From: an uncultured Eudoraea sp.
Lineage (GTDB): Bacteria > Bacteroidota > Bacteroidia > Flavobacteriales > Flavobacteriaceae
Assembly (NCBI RefSeq): GCF_947258925.1
Contig: NZ_CAMYKG010000025.1
Location: 1-64,000 of the forward strand
Reading direction: 5' to 3'
DNA length: 64,000 nucleotides
This document shows, one piece after another, positions 56,801 to 64,000 of this stretch. The notes under the pieces are model-generated. The model searched no databases. It worked only from the letters and a program-made list of their open reading frames with translations, and was not told the origin of the DNA. The position numbers and the translations under genes are program-made. Position 1 is the first letter of the stretch, and every line of letters starts with the position of its first letter.

Positions 56801-58276
56801 TTATGCAGCTTTTTGTTTATAAGCCAAAAGCGTTTTATATTTTTCTTTTTTATATATTTTTTCAATCTTTTTGAAGACTACATTTTTGAAGGCAAAGCCT
56901 AATATCCCTGTAAGTGCAACGAATATATATCCCGCAGTGGGATTAATTAGGTAATGGCCTAATCCATATATTGCCAAAGGCAATAAAAGTTTTGGCAACG
57001 TCAGCAGAAGTGTTTTTATATTAAAGGCTTGTTTATCTCCAAAGGCTTTTTTGTTAGAAGTCAGATCAATGGGAGTTTTAATATATGCGCCGCCCCATAA
57101 AACCAGGTATGAGTTTACCCCAACATTGTAAATTGCACCAACTATTACGGCCAAATAAGCATCAAGCCCAAAGAATAGGTAGAAAGCAGACAGGATTGTA
57201 CTTATGATAGTAGCAATTATAATTAGATACCATTTGGAAGAAAGATACTCTTTGTATTGAATGTTTTGACTCATCATAAGAGGATAATAGGAACTATCCC
57301 AACTAGGGACAAACTGTCCAAAACTAAAGAGAAAACCTCCGGAAACAAAGATGCCTGCAAAAATCTTCCAAACAGGATTTTCATACACCTCAAGGCTCCC
57401 TGTAAAAAATAAAAGCCCATAAAAAATGAATATAAAACTCATTATAACTGTGGTTTTAGAGCGTTTATTCCTTTTAATTAGTTTAATATCATTTTTAAGG
57501 AAAGTTCCCAAGTTTCCAAATCGATTTAACCAGGTATAGTCTTCAGATTTTGCAATATCGTGCTTGGTGGCCAAACCTGCATCCAGGTACATATTTCTTT
57601 TAAAGTAACCAAAGGCAGCAAAACACAGCGCTGCTAATGCTCCCCAGGAAATTAGGGCAGTCCATGGAATATCATAGAACATATCGAAAACCGGAGCAGT
57701 AAATACTGTAATATCAAACCAGCCATAATACTGACAAATACCCAGAATGGCCAATAAAGCAACTAAGGGATAAAAAACACTATCCTTATTATTCATCATT
57801 ATATTGATGAAATTATTACAATAAAACAGTGCCATAATACCCAAATGCCAACCAATAACACCTAGCGGGTTATATCCTTCAACTAGCAAAACGATAGAAA
57901 ATGGCACAAAGAAAAATGCATGTGCCCAGTTAAAAAAAGAAAAAATGGTTTTCCCCAGAGAATAAAAAACTACCTGGCTTTTCTTAAAAGGAAGATAGAG
58001 TAACGGTTTAATATTCAAAATGGGCATCTTTTGCAACATATACCGTATATATATGTCCATCACCACATAGTATATCATGTATTGGTTAACAAATCTTAAA
58101 GGATCTCCGAGTCCTTCTTTTTTAATTATAAAATACGACCCTACTCCTAAAGCAAGGAATATTGCGATAAAATACAATGCTCCGAAAATCATTAATATTT
58201 TAAATGCAAGATTTGTTTTAAAAGAAGCGGACCTGAAAAATGATTTCCACTGAAGGTTAAAAAAGTGTTTTAACAT
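56801..58276 (-). CDS. DUF5687 ABC transporter permease
   Basis: A 491-residue membrane protein with about 12 hydrophobic segments, of the DUF5687 family found almost only in Bacteroidota next to an ABC ATPase, as here. Family landmarks include MLKHFFNLQWKSFFRS at the start and the VPSWDSSYYPLMMSQNI motif (about 310-326). I chose the ATG at MLKHFF; the longer frame adds seven unsupported residues. Substrate unknown; possibly an export system for lipids or peptides. Confidence 0.88.
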   Translation of the reverse strand: MLKHFFNLQWKSFFRSASFKTNLAFKILMIFGALYFIAIFLALGVGSYFIIKKEGLGDPLRFVNQYMIYYVVMDIYIRYMLQKMPILNIKPLLYLPFKKSQVVFYSLGKTIFSFFNWAHAFFFVPFSIVLLVEGYNPLGVIGWHLGIMALFYCNNFINIMMNNKDSVFYPLVALLAILGICQYYGWFDITVFTAPVFDMFYDIPWTALISWGALAALCFAAFGYFKRNMYLDAGLATKHDIAKSEDYTWLNRFGNLGTFLKNDIKLIKRNKRSKTTVIMSFIFIFYGLLFFTGSLEVYENPVWKIFAGIFVSGGFLFSFGQFVPSWDSSYYPLMMSQNIQYKEYLSSKWYLIIIATIISTILSAFYLFFGLDAYLAVIVGAIYNVGVNSYLVLWGGAYIKTPIDLTSNKKAFGDKQAFNIKTLLLTLPKLLLPLAIYGLGHYLINPTAGYIFVALTGILGFAFKNVVFKKIEKIYKKEKYKTLLAYKQKAA

Positions 58277-58369
58277 GAAGGCGAGTGTTTTCTCCAAAAG
58301 TTAGTAGCTCAAATATAGATTTTGTTACAAACAGAAGCTAATTTCTAATCATTAATCCAAAGCATTTCT

Positions 58370-58377
58370 TAATTTTG
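58370..58377 (+). promoter_or_regulatory. TAnnTTTG -7 box before the ferredoxin reductase gene
   Basis: TAATTTTG, perfect -7 consensus, 16 bases before the ATG at 58394. A weak TTTC lies 24 bases upstream. Confidence 0.5.
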
Positions 58378-58393
58378 CAAAAATTTTTATTTG

Positions 58394-59449
58394 ATGAGTG
58401 ATTTTTATTCTCTTAGTATAGACAAGATATCCAGGTTAACTCCAAATTCAGTTGCGGTAAGTTTTTGTATCCCTGAAGAATTGCAAGGTGAATTTGCTTT
58501 TGAAGCTGGTCAATATATTACCATAAAACACCATGTTAACGGAGAAGAGATCAGGCGGTCTTATTCCATTTCTTCAAGTCCAAAAGACAAACAAATAACT
58601 GTAGGCATTAAGAAAGTGCCGGAAGGTCGGTTTTCGGTATATGCCAATTCGTCCCTGAATGAGGGAGACCAATTAGAGCTAATGGCTCCTGAAGGTAGGT
58701 TTGTTTATAAACCTTCTGTCAATCCGGAAAATATATGTGCCTTTGCAGCCGGAAGTGGAATAACACCAATTATGAGTATTGCGAAAGCGGTATTGGACGG
58801 TCATCCGGAGAATACGTTTGTTTTGGTTTACGGAAATCAAAACAAACCCGAAACTATGTTCTATGATGAGATTTTAGAACTGGCAAATACGTATAAAGAC
58901 CGGTTTACTGTACAGTTCGTTTATAGCAGGGCTCACGAAGATGATTCACTGTTTGGAAGGATAGATGCTTCGGTAATAAACTTTATTCTTAAAAACAAAT
59001 GTAAGGATATCAGTTTTAAAACATTCTATCTCTGTGGCCCGGAAGACATGATAACCCTGACCAGCGAATTATTAAAAACAAACGGGGTTTCTGAGGATTC
59101 AATTTATTTTGAACTTTTCACAAGCAGTGAAAATGAAGATGAGGATTCTAAAAACATAAGTCTTGAGGGCAAAACTGAGTTAGAAGTTGTTTTGGATGAT
59201 GAGGTTCATTCCTTAATTATGGATAAAAACACAACGGTTTTGGATGCAGTACTGGATGAAGATATCGATGCACCTTATTCCTGTCAGGGTGGGGTTTGCA
59301 GCACTTGTATTGCAAAAGTTACTGAAGGTGAAGCTAAAATGGACAAAAACCAGATCCTTACCGATAGTGAAATTGCTGAAGGGTTGATACTTACTTGTCA
59401 GGCTCATCCGGTAACTGCCACATTAAAGATAGACTATGATGATGTTTAA
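58394..59449 (+). CDS. PaaK-like ferredoxin-NADP reductase
   Basis: A 351-residue flavin and iron-sulfur oxidoreductase. Order of domains: FAD-binding barrel (RRSYSISSS, about 57-65), NADP-binding domain (CAFAAGSGITPIMSI, FYLCGPEDM), then a C-terminal plant-type [2Fe-2S] ferredoxin domain with CQGGVCSTC and a fourth Cys in LTCQAHP. This is the layout of PaaK/PaaE and of reductases supplying desaturases; no paa genes are nearby, so its partner is unknown. The ATG at 58394 is preferred over TTG at 58391. Monocistronic. Confidence 0.9.
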   Translation: MSDFYSLSIDKISRLTPNSVAVSFCIPEELQGEFAFEAGQYITIKHHVNGEEIRRSYSISSSPKDKQITVGIKKVPEGRFSVYANSSLNEGDQLELMAPEGRFVYKPSVNPENICAFAAGSGITPIMSIAKAVLDGHPENTFVLVYGNQNKPETMFYDEILELANTYKDRFTVQFVYSRAHEDDSLFGRIDASVINFILKNKCKDISFKTFYLCGPEDMITLTSELLKTNGVSEDSIYFELFTSSENEDEDSKNISLEGKTELEVVLDDEVHSLIMDKNTTVLDAVLDEDIDAPYSCQGGVCSTCIAKVTEGEAKMDKNQILTDSEIAEGLILTCQAHPVTATLKIDYDDV

Positions 59450-59613
59450 TGATTTTTGTCCTACTTGTTTTATTTGAAGCCTAAATATAGCATTCAACAC
59501 CTGTTTTATCATTAAGTAGTTAAGAATACGAGCAACATAGTGAACACAGGCCTGATATTTTCAATTGAAAAGTTAGTTTTGCGTAAAATTTTTATTAATC
59601 AGACTTGCTTTTT

Positions 59614-59631
59614 ACAAACTCAGTAGTTGGT
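59614..59631. promoter_or_regulatory. Operator-like site 1
   Basis: ACAAAC, spacer TCAGTA, GTTGGT: arms of an imperfect inverted repeat (one mismatch). Same geometry as the strong site at 59928, 314 bases away. Confidence 0.4.
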
Positions 59632-59739
59632 TTTAACTAAGATTATCTTACTAACTTACCTAATTGCTGCACTTTGTCTCCGAAATCTGTCTCAACAGCT
59701 TCTTTTTTATTTTATTTGGATGCTGTCTGTAATCCTATT

Positions 59740-59757
59740 AAAAACTAAGTGGTTGGT
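59740..59757. promoter_or_regulatory. Operator-like site 2
   Basis: AAAAAC, spacer TAAGTG, GTTGGT. Spacer is identical to that of site 3; the left arm is degenerate. It lies 126 bases from site 1 and 188 from site 3. Confidence 0.4.
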
Positions 59758-59922
59758 TTTTACTTTTTTATTGGTTTTTGCAGCGGATGCTTCCTCATAT
59801 CAGCTATCGGGATCCAATAATGTCCAAATTTGTACATGATCCTGTATTAAAAAATGCTAATCCTAAGCCGAAAAAAGACTTTAGATCATAGAAATATGAC
59901 TCGAAATACCGTTGGTCGATAT

Positions 59923-59950
59923 TTTTTACCGACTAAGTGGTCGGTAAAAA
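59923..59950. promoter_or_regulatory. Operator-like palindrome upstream of tetR
   Basis: Perfect 11-bp inverted repeat: TTTTTACCGAC (59923-59933), spacer TAAGTG, GTCGGTAAAAA (59940-59950). ACCGAC/GTCGGT arms resemble operators of some TetR family repressors. It lies 147 bases before the tetR start, so autoregulation is the simplest reading. Confidence 0.65.
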
Positions 59951-60096
59951 TCAAGGTCTGTTAGGTAGTTTATCGGGAATTAAACATTTTAACGAGTTTT
60001 TAAAGTCATACATCCTTAAATATTCAGCTTCCTGTGGTTTCAGGGGTTCTTTGTTTAGAGACTTGATAGTCTGTTTAACCCCAAAACCCAAATCTA

Positions 60097-60711
60097 ATGG
60101 ATAAGAATTTAAAACGCATGGCTACCATGCATCGAATGCAAGTTACCGGCTTGGAATTGTTTTACAAGAATGGTTACTATAACACAAGTATAGATGATAT
60201 TTTAAAATCTCTTTCTCTTTCTAAGGGCGCTTTTTATTATCATTTTCAATCTAAAGAAGATTTCTTTGTAAGTATTGTTCAAAACCTGGTGGTACGAAAA
60301 GTATATAGCCTTTTAATTGAACCAATTGAAGGAAAAGAAAACCCAGTCCTTGCAATTGAAAAATGTTTTGAGAATGCTTTAGAAACCGCCGAGCACAATG
60401 AAATGGACTTCGGTTTCATTCTTAGTAATTTTATTTCAGAATTCAATGGTAAAAATACGGTCATTTCTAATTACCTAATGGATATTTATAAAGTTTGGGA
60501 AGTGAATTTAATCTCAATCCTTCAAAAAGGTAAGTCCGACGGATATTTAGATAGACATATTGATAGTGAAGGTGTTGCAACCTACCTGATTTCCTCATTC
60601 ATGGGCGTAAGAACCCTTATGGTGAAAGGTAACTGCAGAAATTTACGCTACAAGTATATGCAGCAGTTAAGGCATTATTTTAAGTCAATAGCCCAAAAAG
60701 AAGTCGCTTAA
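60097..60711 (+). CDS. TetR/AcrR family transcriptional regulator
   Basis: A 204-residue regulator with an N-terminal TetR helix-turn-helix (YYNTSIDDILKSLSLSKGAFYYHFQSKEDFF, about 27-58, read in pieces) and a helical ligand-binding domain. The ligand is unknown. It is preceded by 647 bases with three operator-like sites. No target gene is adjacent except the ferredoxin reductase upstream on the same strand; the genes after it are on the other strand. Confidence 0.9.
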   Translation: MDKNLKRMATMHRMQVTGLELFYKNGYYNTSIDDILKSLSLSKGAFYYHFQSKEDFFVSIVQNLVVRKVYSLLIEPIEGKENPVLAIEKCFENALETAEHNEMDFGFILSNFISEFNGKNTVISNYLMDIYKVWEVNLISILQKGKSDGYLDRHIDSEGVATYLISSFMGVRTLMVKGNCRNLRYKYMQQLRHYFKSIAQKEVA

Positions 60712-60716
60712 TGAAA

Positions 60717-61766
60717 TCAATCGGTTTCGAGTATCCGCCTAATTAATTGAATTACGCTATCGGGTTCTATGGTAGACATCACATTTGCATATCCCTCGGG
60801 CATTTTGTTTCCATAGACAGAAGTGGGTATTAAAGGATATTCTGTTCTGTCAGACAGCAGGCTGTTTTCAGGGGGCTGATTAAAAGGGGCAAAACCCGCA
60901 TAAGGATGAGTTACCCCCCAGAGCGTGACGGTTGGTATATCATAAATTGCAGCAAGATGACCATTTCCGCTGTCCATGGAAAGCATAAGATCCAGATTGG
61001 AAATTAAACCCAATTCCTCCCTGAATGAAAGTTTTCCAATTGTATTGATACAATTTTGATAGGAAGCAGACCAATCCTTAACTATCTCATTTTCAAGCTT
61101 GCCTCCGCCAAAAATCAATATTTTATACTTTTTGGTATTATTTAGAGTTGCGATTATCTCCTCCATAAGGTCCCTGGGATACATTTTTCCCGGATAGGTA
61201 GCAAAAGGAGCAATTCCTATCCATTTCAGGTTATCCTTCCCGACTAATTGAAGTGCCTTTTCGGACAGTTTAGCTTTTGATTTTGGACTACTAAACTCCA
61301 GGTTCAACGGATACCCCAGTTTATCGAAAACATCTGCATAACGCTGGAATGTAGATTTTAGGGGCATAAATACCTTATTCTTGTGCGCGGTTAAAGCTCT
61401 TTTCTCTTTTCTGCCTTTATCAATCTGTACAAAAGGTATTTTAGTTGATCTAAAAAATCCCCTTAAAATAGAACTCCTTAGCACATTGTGAAGGTCTGCT
61501 ACAGCATCTATACCCAATCCGTTTAATTCCTTAAATAATTTCCACAAGCCAAGAATACCTTTATGTTTTCCATTAACATCTGCCTCATAAACATTAACAT
61601 TAGATAACTGTTCAAACAGGGGACTAAAAAAGGCTTTGGTGAGAACGGTAACCTTTAAGTGCGGAAATTGGTTGTTAAGGGCGCTTAAAACAGGGACTAT
61701 CATGGCGACGTCGCCCATGGCCGACAAGCGTATTACCAGAAGATGATTGAACTTACTTTTGCCCAC
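60717..61766 (-). CDS. Glycosyltransferase family 9 (heptosyltransferase-like)
   Basis: A 349-residue GT-B glycosyltransferase of family GT9. The N-terminal motif LVIRLSAMGDVAMIVPVL and the C-terminal donor site SMDSGNGHLAAIYDIPTVTLWGVTHP are typical; they resemble WaaC/WaaF lipopolysaccharide enzymes. Its exact sugar and acceptor in this organism are unknown. Its start overlaps the end of the DUF4254 gene by 14 bases, implying translational coupling. Confidence 0.9.
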   Translation of the reverse strand: MGKSKFNHLLVIRLSAMGDVAMIVPVLSALNNQFPHLKVTVLTKAFFSPLFEQLSNVNVYEADVNGKHKGILGLWKLFKELNGLGIDAVADLHNVLRSSILRGFFRSTKIPFVQIDKGRKEKRALTAHKNKVFMPLKSTFQRYADVFDKLGYPLNLEFSSPKSKAKLSEKALQLVGKDNLKWIGIAPFATYPGKMYPRDLMEEIIATLNNTKKYKILIFGGGKLENEIVKDWSASYQNCINTIGKLSFREELGLISNLDLMLSMDSGNGHLAAIYDIPTVTLWGVTHPYAGFAPFNQPPENSLLSDRTEYPLIPTSVYGNKMPEGYANVMSTIEPDSVIQLIRRILETD

Positions 61767-62355
61767 GCAAAACAGGATTTAACTCCTCATCGTTATACAT
61801 CTTCATTTGCTTATATGTCTTCATATAAATACTACCCTCTTCTATGGCAGACAACAATTGGTCTATTGCGGTGGAAAGGTCTTCTTTTTGCTCAAGAAGT
61901 ATATCTAATTTCTGACGGCACTTTTCAAGGTGTTCTTTGGAAGCGTCCGTCCGATTAACTTCCTCTTGCATATGATAGATCTTTAGCGCCAAAATTGAAA
62001 GACGATCAATGGCCCAAGCCGGGCTTTCTGAATTAATCCTGGCATTAGGCAAAGCTTGTACCGATTGGTATTTATTTAAAAAATAACTGTCTATGTATTC
62101 TACTAAATCTGTTCGATCCTGATTACTGGCATCAATTTTTCGTTTTAATTCCAGGGCTTTTCCAGGATCTATTTCAGGATCTCTGATAATATCTTCATAA
62201 TGCCATTGGACCGTATCAATCCAATTTTTTCTATACAGGAGGTGTGTGATATCCGTTTTGGGGTACGGATTACTAAATGATTGATTAACATCATCCTTAA
62301 TGTGATATTTACTAATGCTTTCCTCAAATATTTTGAAGGCTGATTTACTGAACAT
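61753..62355 (-). CDS. DUF4254 family protein
   Basis: A 200-residue, mainly helical soluble protein of the DUF4254 family, usually next to a GT9 glycosyltransferase in Bacteroidota. It has the ESPAWAIDRLSILALKIYHMQEE motif (split over about 116-139). I chose the ATG at MFSKSAFKIFEESIS, since the TTG start seven codons earlier is unsupported. A role in surface glycan synthesis is suggested by its neighbour only. Confidence 0.85.
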   Translation of the reverse strand: MFSKSAFKIFEESISKYHIKDDVNQSFSNPYPKTDITHLLYRKNWIDTVQWHYEDIIRDPEIDPGKALELKRKIDASNQDRTDLVEYIDSYFLNKYQSVQALPNARINSESPAWAIDRLSILALKIYHMQEEVNRTDASKEHLEKCRQKLDILLEQKEDLSTAIDQLLSAIEEGSIYMKTYKQMKMYNDEELNPVLRGQK

Positions 62356-62385
62356 TGTGGCTTGAATTTGGTACAAATATACCCT

Positions 62386-63318
62386 TTATTTGATAATCAC
62401 TTTTGTAATTAATACCAGAAAAGGGGTTACTATAGAAGCTATAAGGATTATTTCACGTAAAGTAGCTTTCTTAATAAACTCAATATACTTTGTCAGAAAT
62501 ATTGCACTCGCAAAAAATGTAATAATTACAGGAGATATTTCATCTGTTGACTTTAAAAAGGTCACAGTTAACCCGAGTGCAAGTGAAATTGCGATTAGGC
62601 GCATTGTAATAATCTTGCCAACGCCTAATTTTCCCATTTTTATAAACGCCAAAGTTGCCATAATGACCATTATTACACCATATATAGCAAGCTTCGAACT
62701 GTTAATCCAATACCCTATTATGTCAATTCTTAAGGAGAATTGATAATGATTTCCAAAAAAGTCCAGATTATCAGTTAATAACAGAAAACAATATACAAGA
62801 ATACCAATAGCAAAGATCCCGGTCAAAGGAACCAGCCAGTTTTTGATGTTTTTGGGTTCGTAAAAGTAAATAGCAATATAGACCAGTATTAGGTAAATAA
62901 TTGCCCAATCATAAAACAGACTGGCTACAAGAGTCCAGATGGTAGCATCAAATACTTTTAACTTTATATTCTTGAGGGATTTAAGGCTAATAAGTCTTCT
63001 TAGTGCCAAAAGAAGGAAGAAACTACAAAAGATGCCGTTATTATCGAGCAAAACTTCAGGAAAAACAACTATAAACAGGGCGTAATATAAAATGGCATAA
63101 GAATTAGTAGCAGTAATTTGATTACGCTTGGCAATAAAATCAACTACAAAAACACTAAATAGCAGGACACCAAGAACAATGAATTTTAACACTAATTCTT
63201 CTGTAGAGTAAGCTTGCGGATAAAGCACAAAATGGACAAACCAATAGAAAAGGAACAAAAATCCAAGGATAATAATGAAGTTTATCGGTTTTGTTTTTCC
63301 AAAAATGCCTGAAATCAT
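62386..63318 (-). CDS. DUF6427 family membrane protein
   Basis: A 310-residue polytopic protein with about 9-10 hydrophobic segments, DUF6427, restricted to flavobacteria and of unknown function. The start MISGIFGKTKPINFIIILGFLF is typical. Its place before DUF4254 and GT9 hints at an envelope glycan or lipid role. Divergent from DUF6341, with 39 bases between them. Confidence 0.85.
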   Translation of the reverse strand: MISGIFGKTKPINFIIILGFLFLFYWFVHFVLYPQAYSTEELVLKFIVLGVLLFSVFVVDFIAKRNQITATNSYAILYYALFIVVFPEVLLDNNGIFCSFFLLLALRRLISLKSLKNIKLKVFDATIWTLVASLFYDWAIIYLILVYIAIYFYEPKNIKNWLVPLTGIFAIGILVYCFLLLTDNLDFFGNHYQFSLRIDIIGYWINSSKLAIYGVIMVIMATLAFIKMGKLGVGKIITMRLIAISLALGLTVTFLKSTDEISPVIITFFASAIFLTKYIEFIKKATLREIILIASIVTPFLVLITKVIIK

Positions 63319-63330
63319 CCTGGGATTTTA

Positions 63331-63338
63331 TATTTTTG
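63331..63338 (+). promoter_or_regulatory. TAnnTTTG -7 box before the DUF6341 gene
   Basis: TATTTTTG, perfect -7 consensus, 19 bases before the ATG; no TTG at -33. Confidence 0.5.
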
Positions 63339-63357
63339 TACTGTAAATATAACCAAG

Positions 63358-63579
63358 ATGAGAGCATTTTTTGAAGGCATAGAAGATTTATTCGTCAATG
63401 GACTTTTCTGGCCTTATGATTTTTTTCGATTTATGTCTAATTGGTGGACCTCCAATACGATAAACTGGATTTTCGCAATTCTGGGTACAATTGCCATGGT
63501 ATACTGGTTAATACAACTTAAAAAGTTTGACGATAGCGGAGAAGAAGATAAGACTATAACTGCACATTCTTACCTTTAA
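63358..63579 (+). CDS. DUF6341 family protein
   Basis: A 73-residue protein with one hydrophobic segment (about 37-52, INWIFAILGTIAMVYW) and a conserved acidic tail ending ITAHSYL. Flavobacterial DUF6341; function unknown. It is convergent with purD. Confidence 0.88.
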   Translation: MRAFFEGIEDLFVNGLFWPYDFFRFMSNWWTSNTINWIFAILGTIAMVYWLIQLKKFDDSGEEDKTITAHSYL

Positions 63580-63640
63580 GAGTTTCTTTTAAAGTTTCTT
63601 CATTCTATTGACTGGCATTTAAGGTATTGGTTCTAACTTT

Positions 63641-64000
63641 CTAAAGATCAAAACCAAGGTCTTTCCTGTAATACATGCCGTCGAAGTGGATTTTATCAAT
63701 ATTCTGATACGATTTCTGAAGGCCTTCTTTAAAATCTTTCCCAAAAGAAGTAACAGCCATAACGCGTCCGCCATTCGTCAGGATCTTATTATCCTTAATT
63801 TTGGTGCCTGCATGGAATACTATGGATTCGTCAACACTTTCTATTCCTTCAATTTCAATCCCTTTTTTGTAAGCCTGTGGATATCCGCCAGAAACTAACA
63901 TATTTTATCTATTTGAAGATCAAGAGAATCCAGGTTACCTTTGGCTACGGCTTCAAAGAGTTCAACCAGATCGTTCTTAATCCTAGGTAAGACCACTTCT
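63641..64000 (-). pseudogene. purD: Phosphoribosylamine-glycine ligase, C-terminal part, frameshifted
   Basis: PurD ligates glycine to phosphoribosylamine in purine synthesis. Two reading frames are seen. From the right edge, EVVLPRIKNDLVELFEAVAKG...LQIDK runs to 63904 and soon hits a stop. From 63901 the C-terminus continues in another frame as MLVSGGYPQAYKKG, then VFHAGTKIKDNK, GGRVMAVTSFG and the end RKDLGFDL. In the family about six residues (R-x-A-x-x-V) lie between the acidic D-x and the M-L-x-S-G-GYP motif; here only two bases do, so about 16 bases seem missing near 63902. The gene extends beyond the window. This could be an assembly error. Confidence 0.85.

Larger units (their letters stand above)
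59450..60096. other. 647-base intergenic region with operator-like repeats
   Basis: There is no convincing gene here. A hydrophobic frame at 59627-59839 begins with TTG, overlaps the repeats and has no relatives I recognise. The region holds three related sites, listed separately at 59614, 59740 and 59928, and the leader of tetR. Confidence 0.6.

Noticed and set aside
59627-59839. Hydrophobic 70-residue frame in the tetR leader
   Set aside because: It starts with TTG, has no promoter, spans operator-like site 2 and has a composition expected of AT-rich noncoding DNA.
1-64000. CRISPR arrays, tRNA or rRNA genes, insertion sequences, prophage, defence genes
   Set aside because: No evenly spaced repeats, cloverleaf candidates, transposase or integrase motifs were seen when reading both strands.

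Overview
The window is a piece of chromosome from a bacterium of the phylum Bacteroidota, almost certainly family Flavobacteriaceae. The evidence is low G+C by eye, promoters of the flavobacterial type (TTG or TTTG, about 19 bases, then TAnnTTTG), few Shine-Dalgarno sites, many lipoproteins, gliding and type IX secretion genes (gldH, sprE), and families largely confined to this group (DUF2480, DUF4292, DUF6168, DUF6341, DUF6427, DUF5687). Nearly everything is core chromosome. I see no rRNA, tRNA, insertion sequence, prophage, CRISPR array or defence island.

Layout. 1-7.7 kb: a minus-strand SUF iron-sulfur operon (sufA-B, a metallo-beta-lactamase-fold lipoprotein, sufC-D-S-E, a SufT-like protein, DUF2480, start of a DUF3078 protein). 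7.8-10.3 kb: two lipoproteins with propeller-like repeats. 10.4-17.6 kb: thiL, a small zinc-ribbon protein, a brnQ transporter, an Xaa-Pro aminopeptidase and a large secreted BNR/sortilin-type protein. 17.6-21.6 kb: DUF2721 and the succinate dehydrogenase operon, closed by a strong terminator. 21.7-31.7 kb: a methionine aminotransferase, a serine hydrolase, a GNAT enzyme, a probable 35-residue microprotein, scoAB, then ricT-gldH-PBP1A, and trhO. 32-41.3 kb: recA, a small lipoprotein, an ECF sigma factor followed by a protein that appears to span both membranes, plsC, trpS, dprA, an HU-CCDC81/SPOR protein, an acyl-CoA thioesterase and an aldo-keto reductase. 41.3-46.9 kb: an EnvC-like protein, DUF4292, a TPR protein, dut and a polysaccharide flippase. 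47-58.3 kb: an F-type ATP synthase cluster (atpZ, DUF6168, atpB-E-F-H-A-G; atpD and atpC are not in the window) preceded by bactofilin, sprE and an ABC transporter. 58.4-64 kb: a PaaK-like ferredoxin reductase, a TetR regulator behind a long leader with operator-like repeats, a GT9 glycosyltransferase, DUF4254, DUF6427, DUF6341 and the end of purD.

The points most worth a second look are these. Short deletions with frameshifts break atpB and purD as sequenced. The ECF sigma factor is paired with an inner-membrane-to-outer-membrane protein of the dual membrane-spanning anti-sigma type. Three related operator-like sites lie upstream of tetR. A metallo-hydrolase lipoprotein sits inside the suf operon. 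Two small minus-strand units end in good terminators. A perfect 12-bp stem-loop separates atpE from atpF. I found no clearly new multi-gene system. The sigma/trans-envelope pair and the tetR leader are the closest candidates.
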